From Borrelia sp. P9F1 (lineage in GTDB: Bacteria > Spirochaetota > Spirochaetia > Borreliales > Borreliaceae): a stretch of 64,000 bases of DNA. This document shows positions 33,320-42,232 of the stretch, in pieces. Numbering within the stretch: position 1 is the first letter of the stretch; each line of letters starts with the position of its first letter. Below the pieces are notes generated by a model. The model worked only from the letters and a program-made list of their open reading frames with translations, searched no databases and was not told the origin of the DNA. The position numbers and the translations under genes are program-made. The stretch spans positions 1 through 64,000 of the forward strand of contig NZ_CP129414.1 in the NCBI RefSeq assembly GCF_030436115.1, written 5' to 3'.

Positions 33320-34519
33320 ATGATATTTAAAAAAGGTTTTAACAGATTTGCGGGTGTGTTGAGTTCTGGAGATAAAATAAATCCTTTGGAGCTTTACAGG
33401 TATTCGGTATTTTTCAGGAATTACATCGAAACGTCAGCAGAGGATGCTTTGCGTCTTGGTATTAGGCTAGATTTTTTAGGCTCTTTTTGGGTTGACTCTA
33501 GGTTTGATTTACTACCTTTGGAGCTGGAGCTTAAGGAAGCCCTTCTTGAGGCTATGATAAGTTATAGATTCAATGGGGCAGGGTATATTTTAATTAAACC
33601 TAAGTCTTTAGATGAGGATTTAAGTAGAGGGGTTAATGATGAATTTCCTGCTGGGTTTAAATACTTAGACTATGGACGGGTTCGAGATGATCGTGAGAGT
33701 GATTATGTGGAGTACTTTCGGGGAGATGGGACTGGCATTTTAATACACAAGAGTAGAGTTATAGTACATGAAAATTTTGATTATATATTAAGATCGCATG
33801 CGCCTGTTTATACACAGAGTTTACTTCTAGATATTTGCCTACTGGAGCAGATCTACCTAGAGATTGAGAAAAGAATTGAGCAGTACAATTTTTTGTTTTA
33901 CAGGGATGAGCAGTTGGTTGGACTTGTGGAATCTTTGCATGATGCTAGGACTCAGGTTAGTGGGCAGGGTAGGAACAGGGGATTATTTGCCACATTTTTT
34001 AGCAATTCTGACAGACAGAATAGGGCTTGTATGGGTGAGGAGGGACTTGGGAGTGTGCTTGCAAAACTTAAGGAAGGATTGAGTAATGATGGAATATTTT
34101 ACAGTGCGGATGAGAAAGCCAGTTTGGAGGTAATAAAGTACGACCTTGCCTTTTTAAAGGATGCATTTGATTTGGTTAAAGCAAAAATAGGAGCAGATAC
34201 CAAGGAGCCATTAACTCGCAGTTTTAATGAACAGGTCAAGGGGTTAGGTAGCGATGGGAAGGGAGACCGAACTAACTATATTGATTTTTTGTGTGCCGTA
34301 CAAGAGGCGGCTGCGGTCGCAGTTAACAGTAAGCTTAATAAATACTACAGGTTAAACATGAGGTTTAATGATCTGATGACATTAAGTGATGATCAAAGAT
34401 TGGAGCAAGACTTGAAGGTTTTAGATGCATATTCTAAATATTTAGAGATTATAAAGCAGAATTCTTTAAGTAATGTTGAGATAGAGGCACTTAAAAATAG
34501 GTTAAATTTTTCATTTTAA
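33320..34519 (+). CDS. phage portal protein, DUF1073-like (399 aa)
   Basis: The start is set at ATG 33320 (MIFKKGFNRFAG); TTG 33293 would add 9 residues without support. The protein has the portal outline: LELYRYSVFFRNYIETSAEDALRLG in parts, then a strand region with GAGYILIKPK, FPAGFKYLDYGRV and the helical stem and crown. The order portal, scaffold or decoration, capsid follows. Portals form the dodecameric gate through which terminase pumps DNA. It opens a nearly gapless operon to 44637. Borrelia cp32 portals belong, as I recall, to DUF1073. Confidence 0.75.
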   Translation: MIFKKGFNRFAGVLSSGDKINPLELYRYSVFFRNYIETSAEDALRLGIRLDFLGSFWVDSRFDLLPLELELKEALLEAMISYRFNGAGYILIKPKSLDEDLSRGVNDEFPAGFKYLDYGRVRDDRESDYVEYFRGDGTGILIHKSRVIVHENFDYILRSHAPVYTQSLLLDICLLEQIYLEIEKRIEQYNFLFYRDEQLVGLVESLHDARTQVSGQGRNRGLFATFFSNSDRQNRACMGEEGLGSVLAKLKEGLSNDGIFYSADEKASLEVIKYDLAFLKDAFDLVKAKIGADTKEPLTRSFNEQVKGLGSDGKGDRTNYIDFLCAVQEAAAVAVNSKLNKYYRLNMRFNDLMTLSDDQRLEQDLKVLDAYSKYLEIIKQNSLSNVEIEALKNRLNFSF

Positions 34520-34528
34520 GGAGGTTTA

Positions 34529-35035
34529 ATGAAGGATTTGGAAGAAAATTTGGTGAGTAATGCGAGCTTGGGTGAGGTTAATGAACTGAGCAATGACGCT
34601 ACGGGGGATGAATTATTTAGTAGAGCCGTTTGGATAACTAGACTTGCTGATGACAATTTAAGTGAGGGATATAACACTCAGGGGCTTTTAAATGCGGGGA
34701 ATTCGTTAACTGAGGTACTAGACATGCAGTCTCTTGAGCTTATAAGAAAATATGTTAATAGTAAGCAGATATTAGCAATTGCAGGTACTCTTGATATTGC
34801 TAACATAAGCTTTAAGACTAAAGATATGCTTTTAAGGCTTGCTAGTGTAAATATTGATGCGTGCAAGAACAGTAATAATTCATACAGCCTGATGACCTTT
34901 GGTAAGACGGGCTTGGTTGAGGAGTTAAGTTTAGGTAATAAAGAAGTTGTAATTAATAATTATAAGGACTTAAGGCAGGCCATGCTTAATGAGTGGGGAC
35001 AAATTAGGCAAGCATTTTACAGCACTAGGTCTTAA
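34529..35035 (+). CDS. head morphogenesis protein, possible scaffold (168 aa)
   Basis: AAGGAGG precedes ATG 34529, 9 bases after the portal stop. The protein is soluble, acidic at the start (DLEENLVSNASLGEVNELSND) and mainly helical after that. It sits between portal and the decoration/capsid genes, where scaffolding or protease genes are usual. No protease catalytic pattern is seen. The Borrelia family may be DUF1357, but I am not sure. Function is inferred from position only. Confidence 0.55.
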   Translation: MKDLEENLVSNASLGEVNELSNDATGDELFSRAVWITRLADDNLSEGYNTQGLLNAGNSLTEVLDMQSLELIRKYVNSKQILAIAGTLDIANISFKTKDMLLRLASVNIDACKNSNNSYSLMTFGKTGLVEELSLGNKEVVINNYKDLRQAMLNEWGQIRQAFYSTRS

Positions 35036-35085
35036 GGTTTAATTTAAGGTTTTTAATTTAAAAATAGATATAAGGAGAATATTTT

Positions 35086-35691
35086 ATGCAGGACAAAAGT
35101 GATCTGGGGGCAGGTTTAACCACATTACAGCAAGAGAGGGGCAAGTTAGGAAGTGAATTTACATCCCCTAGACAAAATAAGCAAGCATTGGTTTTAGAAA
35201 AGCTTAGGAGTGTTAGTTGTAACACGTACCCATCAGTTTTCAGCAAACCTGACAAATTTGGGTCTGGGGACTTGTATTTTGCACACAAGGGAGGACTTAA
35301 GTTTTTTGCGGGGGAAAAGTTTGAAAATTATCAAGCTGTTGATTTTTGCTACAAATGTGGGGTGAAGCTTGTTGTTGGTGATGGGGTTGAGGCTAGAGTT
35401 GCACGAGGTGGGGACGGTGATCTTTATGGTGTTTGTCTGGACTATGATGAGTTTACCAGAACAGCAACAGTTGTCTCGGTTGCTAGTAGTTTTGAATGTG
35501 TTTTGCTTGCTAGTGAGGACGTTAAATCTGGGGATAAGTTAGCTTTTGATGAGTCGGGTGTGCTTAAAAGGGTCCAGAGTAAGAGTACTTACATGCACGC
35601 ATTAGCCTTAAGCGATGCTTTACAGTTTAAAGATCAAGCTGGGTACTACGGTGCAAGAGTTATGCTTATAAGCAAGCCAATAGCAAGTTAG
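35086..35691 (+). CDS. capsid decoration-like protein, Borrelia DUF228 (201 aa)
   Basis: ATAAGGAGAAT precedes ATG 35086. After about 60 variable residues a strand-rich domain begins: DFCYKCGVKLVVGDGVEARVARGGDGDLYGVC in parts, VASSFECVLLASEDVKSGDKLAFD, YYGARVMLISKP. The pattern of Gly-Asp turns and a KSGD-LAF motif is typical of capsid-cementing (DUF2190/head fibre) proteins, the Borrelia version being DUF228. It directly precedes the capsid gene, as in many phages. Confidence 0.65.
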   Translation: MQDKSDLGAGLTTLQQERGKLGSEFTSPRQNKQALVLEKLRSVSCNTYPSVFSKPDKFGSGDLYFAHKGGLKFFAGEKFENYQAVDFCYKCGVKLVVGDGVEARVARGGDGDLYGVCLDYDEFTRTATVVSVASSFECVLLASEDVKSGDKLAFDESGVLKRVQSKSTYMHALALSDALQFKDQAGYYGARVMLISKPIAS

Positions 35692-35713
35692 TTAAAAAAG
35701 GAGAATTAAAACA

Positions 35714-36640
35714 TTGAATGAAAGTCTATTTAATAATGAAGAATTTATAAATACCATAAGGGAATCTTTATCTGTTCAAAGACCAATACCGGAATACTAT
35801 CATTTCTTTGATAATGAGCAAGTAGAGGTTAGTGATGTATCACTTGCAAGTGAGAGAGTTGTAAAGTGGCATTCAAATCTAACAGGACCCCCGACACTTA
35901 AGGTTAATGATTTTAGTACGGTTGCTACCGTTAAGTTTAAAAGACAAGTATTGTCCCTTAACTATTTACCGTTTCAATATGCATTTACGTATTATGCTCC
36001 TGACGGGAAGTTGGACATACAGGCTGTTAATAATATTAATATGAGTGAGGGGCTTAGGTATTCAATATCTGAGATACACAAACTGATAAGTGCTCACTAC
36101 TTAAGAGGTGGACTTTGTTTTTCAAATGAGAAGCAGAAGAGAACACTTCTTGTTGATGCATCTAATCGAGAGACCATGTATGGACTACTTAATCTTCCAG
36201 GGCAGATAGATAAGACAGTACAGGTAGCAGAGGCTCTCGATTTAGTCAAGGCTTGCAATGCTGAGATTGGAGAGATTAATTTAGAGGACAACAGAAGTGT
36301 TCCTTTTAAAGTTTTAACTACCCCTAGGATTAAAGGTCTGTTGCTACAAAGATTACCCAATAATCATTATTCATACAAGGATATGTTATTTGATTCCTTA
36401 AGAGCAATAAATAATGACGCTGATATTGATCTTGAAACTACGAATTTACTAGAAGATGAGATGTTAATTTATCCAAGAAGCCCTAGACTTGTGTTGTTAA
36501 AGGATGGGCACCCGCCCGTGCTTAATGCATATACACAAATATCGAGTAGTAATTTCAGAACTAGTTTTCTAGATTTTTCTATTGGTAGCATTCTTGCAAG
36601 CGAGAATTCGATACTTAGATTTAAAGTAACTTGGAATTAG
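35714..36640 (+). CDS. major capsid protein (308 aa)
   Basis: TTG 35714 is the only in-frame start near AAAAGGAGAATT. Residues 30-80 are an N-arm with strands (VKWHSNLTGPPTLKVND, FSTVATVKFKR). The central part has helices with YSISEIHKLISAHYLRG and a long P-domain-like strand section. The end (FRTSFLDFSIGSILASENSILRFKVTWN, in parts) is strand-rich, as in HK97-fold capsids. Size, and its place after decoration and before connectors, make it the best candidate for the shell protein. The fold itself cannot be proven by eye. Confidence 0.7.
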   Translation: MNESLFNNEEFINTIRESLSVQRPIPEYYHFFDNEQVEVSDVSLASERVVKWHSNLTGPPTLKVNDFSTVATVKFKRQVLSLNYLPFQYAFTYYAPDGKLDIQAVNNINMSEGLRYSISEIHKLISAHYLRGGLCFSNEKQKRTLLVDASNRETMYGLLNLPGQIDKTVQVAEALDLVKACNAEIGEINLEDNRSVPFKVLTTPRIKGLLLQRLPNNHYSYKDMLFDSLRAINNDADIDLETTNLLEDEMLIYPRSPRLVLLKDGHPPVLNAYTQISSSNFRTSFLDFSIGSILASENSILRFKVTWN

Positions 36641-36642
36641 GG

Positions 36643-37047
36643 ATGAATTGCGCTGGGATTTTAAGTCCATTGGAAGAAACATATGCTAGGGTACTAGGCT
36701 TACTTATGCTTAAGGCAGAAGAGTTCAGCATTAATGAATTTCATATGTATTTAAGCTTGCTTGAGGATGTCTTGCATAGCAGGGAAATCGGCATAGAAGA
36801 TTTAAATGTAGGCAAGGTATTTCTACTCATTTACTATTTTCTAGGATGTGAACTTAAGAAAAGGGGTAGGCTTACTCATTTTGACTCTAGTAAAGTAAAG
36901 TCAGAGAAATTTAATGAGATATCGGTGGAGTATTGCGACTATGTGGTAAGGGAAGAGGCTGTAAGCAAAGATTTTTGTATTGCATTTAAAAATTTATTGG
37001 ATGAAATTACTACAGATAAAAACAGAGTGTTAATAGGAGTTGTATGA
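36643..37047 (+). CDS. head-tail connector (134 aa)
   Basis: I use ATG 36643, three bases after the capsid stop; TTG 36631 overlaps the capsid gene and would add 4 residues. The protein is helical (ETYARVLGLLMLKAEEFSINEF and a long second half), as in head-completion adaptors. It overlaps the next gene by 4 bases (ATGA). Role inferred from position between capsid and tail genes. Confidence 0.55.
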   Translation: MNCAGILSPLEETYARVLGLLMLKAEEFSINEFHMYLSLLEDVLHSREIGIEDLNVGKVFLLIYYFLGCELKKRGRLTHFDSSKVKSEKFNEISVEYCDYVVREEAVSKDFCIAFKNLLDEITTDKNRVLIGVV

Positions 37048-37418
37048 TGAATGGAGTTGAGGCAGTTAACTTGTCTTTGAGGAACAGTATTAGAAGATAT
37101 GCACAACCTATGTTTTTACTTAAAAAGTTGTTAGTTAAGAGAGAAGCTACTGCTTCTTATGAGAAAAAAATTAATAAAGATAATGTTACCAGGTTTGCTG
37201 GTGTTTTCTTACCACTTACAAGAGAAGAAAAAATTGAACTTTTTGATGCAAAAATTCTTGCCAATCAATTCTTTGCTAAAGTCTATACAATAGATTTTCT
37301 TGATTTCAGGCCAGAAGAGCATGTGATGGTTAATAAAAATTTTCTAGAAATCATCAGCATAACGGGGTATTCTCAAAATGAAATTGGCTATACCACTTTA
37401 ATTCTTCAAGGGCTTTAG
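37044..37418 (+). CDS. head-tail connector/stopper, DUF1506-like (124 aa)
   Basis: The ATG overlaps the previous stop. It is basic at the start (RNSIRRYAQPMFLLKKLL) and then strand-rich (VTRFAGVFLPLTREEKIELFDAKIL in parts, FAKVYTIDFLDFRPEE). I recall Borrelia DUF1506 proteins of this length and position. It likely seals the portal or joins the tail. Evidence is order, size and general pattern. Confidence 0.55.
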   Translation: MMNGVEAVNLSLRNSIRRYAQPMFLLKKLLVKREATASYEKKINKDNVTRFAGVFLPLTREEKIELFDAKILANQFFAKVYTIDFLDFRPEEHVMVNKNFLEIISITGYSQNEIGYTTLILQGL

Positions 37419-37447
37419 TTGCGTGAAATCAATTAATTGGTAGATGT

Positions 37448-37987
37448 ATGTTACTAGGTTTATGTGAATCTCAAGAATTTTTAATAAAAATACTCCTTAA
37501 GTTTAAGGAGTATTTAAAGAAGGCTTGCCTGGAAATTGAACTTTTAAACCTAAATGGTAATCTTTATTTAAGCGATTTGCAAGATAATCATTCAAATTTA
37601 CTTGTGGTAAAGCCAGAAGGTTATGAGGGACTTTCTCCTCGCGAATTAAGGAGTGGTGGTTTTTACAAGAATGTTAATGAATTTGGTCTAGACTTTACTC
37701 TTCATTTTATGGGATTTGTTAGGGATTTAAGCGAATCAGAGCTTTACTGCAATTTGCATGGCATTTATGAACATTTTTTAGAGTTTTTGCATTTAAGTGC
37801 TCATAAATTTGAATTTACAAAAAAGCTTAAGAGTCCATATAGCTTATCGCTAAATTATTACATAAACGCAACAAGTAATTTAAGTAATAACGGGTTTATA
37901 AGAATTTCAGGGAGAAGAAACAGAGCAGTTCTGGGGTTAAGTCAGACTTACAGAGCAAACATACAAGCCATTGAGATTGCAAGTTAA
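37448..37987 (+). CDS. tail completion/terminator protein, DUF764-like (179 aa)
   Basis: ATG 37448 lies 29 bases after the previous gene. The sequence mixes helices and strands (FLIKILLKFKEYLKKACLEIELL, FGLDFTLHFMGFVRDLSES) and ends in a strand-rich segment (NNGFIRISGRRNRAVLGLSQ). It precedes the sheath gene, where contractile phages encode a tail terminator. DUF764 is my best recollection for this Borrelia gene. Confidence 0.55.
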   Translation: MLLGLCESQEFLIKILLKFKEYLKKACLEIELLNLNGNLYLSDLQDNHSNLLVVKPEGYEGLSPRELRSGGFYKNVNEFGLDFTLHFMGFVRDLSESELYCNLHGIYEHFLEFLHLSAHKFEFTKKLKSPYSLSLNYYINATSNLSNNGFIRISGRRNRAVLGLSQTYRANIQAIEIAS

Positions 37988-38031
37988 AATTGAGACTGGA
38001 AATTAAAAATTAAATTTAAAAAGGAGAATAT

Positions 38032-39108
38032 ATGCCACAAGATACAATTAATGTTAATTTTATTGAAAATAAAGTTAAGCTAAATGATGTTGGCTATTAC
38101 AATCCCTTGCTTATTTACAAGAGTGATTGTTTAAGTAAAGGGCATTTTGTTTTAAATATTTCAAATTACAAAGAAAGCATAGCATCCATTGGGTTAAGGC
38201 AGGAATACAGCAGTGACGAAACTCGAAAGAAGACAGCTGAGACACAGCGCACGCTTCTACTGAGTAAGTTTTCTTCGCTTTTTGCATCCGACGGCTTAAG
38301 GTCTGTTGATTTGCACATCTATCAAGATATTAAAGAGATAGTGAAATTTCTAGGGGAGCATGTACACACCTTTGTGGTATTCACAGAAGAGGTAGCGGAA
38401 GGTTCCCTAAAGAGTGATTGTGAGGCTTTAAAAGGACTAGCTAAGTTTATTGTATTGCCAACTAAGAGCAAGGATTTGCCCAAGGGTTTAAAGGATAAGA
38501 ATGCTAGTGAGCTTGATGGGATAATTCTTATTTATGTGGGAGATAATGATGATCTACATCTTAAGTTTATATCTCAATATCTACATCAAGCGTCAATTTT
38601 TCACTCTGTAAATCCTTATGGACTTACACTTAAAGCAGGTCCAATTTATGATGCAAGTTTAATTAATTCGTTACGAGCGAACAATATTAATTTTTATTCT
38701 CTACTCAATGAAACGGGAAGAGATGGGGTCTTGGCATTCAAAGAAGGGGTTGATCTTGCCGGTAATGCAATTGATGAGGCCTTTACGTATTATCTCTTAA
38801 GAACAGAAGCCACGCGCGAGCTCATTCGTATTTGGAGTCGCAACAATAGACAAAATAGTAAGCTTAGTCAGTTAAAAATTGGACAAGGCAATAATGCTTA
38901 CACAGCAGGACTTGAGTGTTTATTTAAAAGTTTCACAGACTCAGGACTGATTGTATCTTTTTCTGACATTAAACTCGAGCTTAAGGCAAGCAATGGATTG
39001 GCATTAAATTTATCAATTAGAGTTAAATACAATGACAGTTTTAAAAGTGTTGTCCTAGACATAACTAGTGATGATATTAATGATTATTTAAAAAGGGAGG
39101 CTATTTAA
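38032..39108 (+). CDS. contractile tail sheath protein, DUF787-like (358 aa)
   Basis: AAAAAGGAGAATAT precedes ATG 38032. Features of DUF3383/DUF787 sheath-like proteins: an N-terminal insertion region, a VFTEEVAEG strand, the segment NVNPYG-like FHSVNPYGLTLKAGP, NINFYSLLNETGRDGVLAFKEGV, and DEAFTYYLLRTEATRELIRIW. The last, with the conserved DEA-TYYL-R and long helix, is the best marker. It would form the outer tube of a contractile tail, consistent with the P2-like baseplate genes. It overlaps the tube gene by one base. Confidence 0.75.
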   Translation: MPQDTINVNFIENKVKLNDVGYYNPLLIYKSDCLSKGHFVLNISNYKESIASIGLRQEYSSDETRKKTAETQRTLLLSKFSSLFASDGLRSVDLHIYQDIKEIVKFLGEHVHTFVVFTEEVAEGSLKSDCEALKGLAKFIVLPTKSKDLPKGLKDKNASELDGIILIYVGDNDDLHLKFISQYLHQASIFHSVNPYGLTLKAGPIYDASLINSLRANNINFYSLLNETGRDGVLAFKEGVDLAGNAIDEAFTYYLLRTEATRELIRIWSRNNRQNSKLSQLKIGQGNNAYTAGLECLFKSFTDSGLIVSFSDIKLELKASNGLALNLSIRVKYNDSFKSVVLDITSDDINDYLKREAI

Positions 39109-39527
39109 TGAAGGAATACTACTCACTAGATTTAGTGTTTTTTAGCTTTGCGGGTGTTCTAGTAGATAGGGGGAAGATACAATATTTAACATCTCCTTCT
39201 ACCATGGCTACAGCAAGTACGGAGGACAGAAATGTTCCAATTCCTAGTTTCAGAGATCCACGTACGGTTACGCACATATTCAATTTAGAGATAACCAAAG
39301 GCACTCTTGACTATAAGCTTTTAACTAAACTTAGCAATGAGCAGTTTTACTCTAATAACTCAAAGGTAGAAAAACTTAAACCATTGGTATTCAATGATCA
39401 AATGGGACTTAAAATTGTGTCTAATAGTGCATTTTTTGCAGAAGTGCCAAGTAGGAGTTATGCAAATGATAATGAAACTGTTAATTTTGTAATACATGCA
39501 ATCAATTGTGAAGTTGAGAGGGACTAG
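39108..39527 (+). CDS. tail tube protein, DUF1463-like (139 aa)
   Basis: The ATG shares a base with the sheath stop (TAATG). It is a short strand-rich protein (YYSLDLVFFSFAGVLVDRG, PRTVTHIFNLEITKGTLDYKLL) with the size of contractile tail tube subunits. Order sheath-tube is universal in such phages. The N-terminal YSLDLV-FSF-G and EITKG patterns suit the DUF3277/DUF1463 group. Confidence 0.68.
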   Translation: MKEYYSLDLVFFSFAGVLVDRGKIQYLTSPSTMATASTEDRNVPIPSFRDPRTVTHIFNLEITKGTLDYKLLTKLSNEQFYSNNSKVEKLKPLVFNDQMGLKIVSNSAFFAEVPSRSYANDNETVNFVIHAINCEVERD

Positions 39528-39941
39528 ATGCGGTACAGGTTAAAAATTTTATCTAAAGACAAGATTTATGAATATACATTAAGAGATATTCCTATGTATG
39601 AATGGGATTCCATTTTGGGATTTGATGTTAGTCAGGAAACCTTAAGGCGTGAGCTTAATAACATTTCGGTACTTAAAAGAATAAGTTCTTTAATGATATC
39701 TCCTGTCTTCTTTGATGAATTTTACGAAATTATTAATAATAATAGAAGACATTCATTTTTGTATAAACATGCCCTCCCCACCATTCTTTTTGCTGTTCAG
39801 TATTCTTTGGTAGAAAAAATTGAAGGACTTAAAGAACCTAGTTTGGTTTATGTTGAAAGCCAGCAAGACTCTGGTGGAGATTTTATTAAGTATTCTCATA
39901 TTGATAATAGGTGGAATTACGAGAGCCTAGTTTCTTTGTAA
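39528..39941 (+). CDS. tail assembly chaperone, DUF1473-like (137 aa)
   Basis: It starts on the base after the tube stop. The opening MRYRLKILSKDKIYEYTL followed by RDIPMYEWDSILGF is what I recall for Borrelia DUF1473. It lies between the tube and tape measure genes, the normal place for assembly chaperones. The next small gene may be its partner, as G and GT are in other phages, though no frameshift link between them is seen. Confidence 0.62.
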   Translation: MRYRLKILSKDKIYEYTLRDIPMYEWDSILGFDVSQETLRRELNNISVLKRISSLMISPVFFDEFYEIINNNRRHSFLYKHALPTILFAVQYSLVEKIEGLKEPSLVYVESQQDSGGDFIKYSHIDNRWNYESLVSL

Positions 39942-39987
39942 TTATTAGATTTGTATTTAAAAAGTGAATTTAAATAAAGGTACGATA

Positions 39988-40212
39988 ATGAATCATAATA
40001 CAACTTTAAATGATTATTTCTCATATTTGAAATACTTAAGGAGTCAGGCTTGTAAGTATTATTTCCCAGTTTTAATGGGTGTTTGTACTTATGAGGATGT
40101 AAGGCAATTTAAATACACTGAACTTGTGGAAATCAATAAAATTGCTAATTTAAAGCTTAAGAAGGAAACTTATGAAAGATTTTTAGCAAAAAGGGCGTGT
40201 GAGGTTTTATGA
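39988..40212 (+). CDS. small tail assembly protein, Borrelia DUF1322 (74 aa)
   Basis: ATG 39988 follows AAAGG at proper distance; GTG 39964 has none. The motif YYFPVLMGVCTYEDVRQFKY, followed by EINKIANLKLKKETYERFL, matches my memory of DUF1322. It overlaps the tape measure gene by 4 bases (ATGA). It is probably the second tail chaperone. Confidence 0.68.
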   Translation: MNHNTTLNDYFSYLKYLRSQACKYYFPVLMGVCTYEDVRQFKYTELVEINKIANLKLKKETYERFLAKRACEVL

Positions 40213-41633
40213 GATGCAGTCCAGAACAGCAGTGCGAAAGGGAATCTGTCTTTAGTAACACAATTAAAGATTTTTTTCTACACCACGCCCCTTCCCTAGT
40301 CAGGCCCTTGTTTCCTCTTGACTTAAAGGTTTTAAATCAAGAAAACTTCCTAGGAGAGCAGATTGGATCTTTTCTTGCAGGGATGCAAACACAAGACGAT
40401 TTATCCAAAGAAGGTATTAATAATACTAATTTGTCTAACCTCCCCTTTATTGGTGCTCCAGAGTCAGATAATGATCTAGATTTAACCACAGAAGAATACA
40501 GCACACCAAGATTCCACACAAGAAGGGGGTTGCTTGATTCCTTAAGCCTGGAAGGCAACAGTGACGAGAAAGTCTTATCTGGTAGTTTAATTGAAAATCT
40601 TTTACCAAAATTAATGCGTTTACTGAATCTAATCCCCGATACCCTAGGCTTTGCTTTAAAAAGCATTCCTAATAAGAGAGAGGGGCTTCTTTCTGGTAAT
40701 CTCGATTCTAACTTAAAGGAGCCTAGGAAGCTTGATTTTTTAAATAACCCAGATTCCCATCTTTTTTCTGCAGACGCTCAAGATAAATTTAATATTAAAT
40801 TAGATTTGCACAAGGATCCTAAAGAATTTAACTGGAACAAACAAGTTAATAGTATTAGTAACACCAATCATGAAAAACTAAACATGGATTTAATGTGGTC
40901 AAGTGGTCCCAATCTTGCAGGTATTGAAGATGTAACTTATAGTAATGCTGAAAATAAAAGCATTAAAGACATCCTAGCAGATACGGGTAAGTTTGAAACT
41001 CAAGTAGACATGAATGATTTCATTTTAAAGACTTGTGGATTTAAATCCTTACTAGCCAGATTTAAGTCCACGAGTCGTGACGAGACATTACTCGATACGG
41101 TTAAACTTGCAAGCTGTCTTAAGTCTGATGCTTATATGCAAGACAATGAAGAGGCTGTGTCTGTTGTGTATGATTTATTTAAAGGCGATCAGAGACGTCT
41201 AGATTCAATTAGTAAGAAGACATACAGCAAAAGTAATTCTTGTGTGCTTGAAAATAAACAAAGCAACGACTTTACAAATACAGATAATGCATGTTTAACC
41301 GGCTATTTAATAAAGAATAAGCTTAATAGTGCACTTGAACGCTTTAGTCGAAATTTAGACTCAGATCAAGTCTTAAATCCTAGTAGCATTAACTCATCGG
41401 GTTTTAAAGATAATGTTCAGTTACTTACAGAACAAATCAGAGAGCTTTTAAGTTGTTTTGGTTCCCTAGATTTAGCAAAAAATATTGTTGAACCTTTAAG
41501 CGATGCTTTTCTTAATATGGAAAATGCCATTAATAACTTAACAGATTCATTGAAAGTAAGCGTTTATGGGAATCGTTTAAGTAACAATATGCATGATTAC
41601 AAAGCGGGTAGCGAAAGCTCCCGCATGCCCTAG
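40209..41633 (+). CDS. tape measure protein, DUF759-like (474 aa)
   Basis: The start overlaps the previous gene. The largest tail gene here, polar and repetitive in style, rich in Asn, Ser, Leu and Lys, with a hydrophobic helix near the middle (LLPKLMRLLNLIPDTLGFAL) and long helical segments at the end (LTEQIRELLSCFGSLDLAKNIVEPL). Place after the chaperones and before the baseplate hub genes fits the tape measure, which sets tail length. At 474 residues it implies a short tail. The family is probably DUF759. Confidence 0.65.
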   Translation: MRCSPEQQCERESVFSNTIKDFFLHHAPSLVRPLFPLDLKVLNQENFLGEQIGSFLAGMQTQDDLSKEGINNTNLSNLPFIGAPESDNDLDLTTEEYSTPRFHTRRGLLDSLSLEGNSDEKVLSGSLIENLLPKLMRLLNLIPDTLGFALKSIPNKREGLLSGNLDSNLKEPRKLDFLNNPDSHLFSADAQDKFNIKLDLHKDPKEFNWNKQVNSISNTNHEKLNMDLMWSSGPNLAGIEDVTYSNAENKSIKDILADTGKFETQVDMNDFILKTCGFKSLLARFKSTSRDETLLDTVKLASCLKSDAYMQDNEEAVSVVYDLFKGDQRRLDSISKKTYSKSNSCVLENKQSNDFTNTDNACLTGYLIKNKLNSALERFSRNLDSDQVLNPSSINSSGFKDNVQLLTEQIRELLSCFGSLDLAKNIVEPLSDAFLNMENAINNLTDSLKVSVYGNRLSNNMHDYKAGSESSRMP

Positions 41634-41641
41634 GAGCTTGT

Positions 41642-42211
41642 ATGTTTAGCATGCTAGAGAAAACAACACTACTTATTAAGGAAATTGTTAGTCAAATCTT
41701 AAGTCTCTCAAGTGCATCTAACTTTATTGCGCTCTTCCCACGGCCTGATTTTAAGGGCTTGGGGTATCTTCCTCAAGTTTTTTTTGTATTTCCTAAGAAA
41801 GGATCTGTTGAAGAGTATTTAACCAGCATTAGTAGCCAGAGGGCTATTATTAATCCTGCAAACAGGCGCAGTGAATTTGTTAATTATAACGTTACGGCAA
41901 ACCCAGAAGTCATTACTCTAAATAATGCAATACTTTCATCTCTTTATGAGAAGGTTTTGCTTGACAATTTAAAGGCCACACCATTTGCAAACAGTGTGTT
42001 GGAGTTTAATTCTAATTTCGTAAAGATGCAGTTTAGAGAAAGATTTAAGACGGGAGCTTATTACACAATATATGGCCCTTTTATAGGCTTTCATGAGACA
42101 GCTATTATTAATTCCTTGAGAATGAAGAGCACTCCGTTTATTGATGAGTTAGATGTTAGCTTACAGATTAAAGTGGTCAAAACTTTTAATTTTTCAAACT
42201 ACAAAGGTTAG
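41642..42211 (+). CDS. tail/baseplate protein, DUF792-like (189 aa)
   Basis: GGAGCTTGT precedes ATG 41642. Markers are SNFIALFPRPDFKGLGYLPQVFFVFP and YYTIYGPFIGFHETAIINSLRMKS in parts, with a mainly strand-rich fold. It lies where contractile phages have the inner baseplate or LysM-type tail protein. The Borrelia family is, from memory, DUF792. It is followed by a gene that does not look like phage structure. Confidence 0.6.
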   Translation: MFSMLEKTTLLIKEIVSQILSLSSASNFIALFPRPDFKGLGYLPQVFFVFPKKGSVEEYLTSISSQRAIINPANRRSEFVNYNVTANPEVITLNNAILSSLYEKVLLDNLKATPFANSVLEFNSNFVKMQFRERFKTGAYYTIYGPFIGFHETAIINSLRMKSTPFIDELDVSLQIKVVKTFNFSNYKG

Positions 42212-42232
42212 AATAGGGTTAGGAGAATATTT

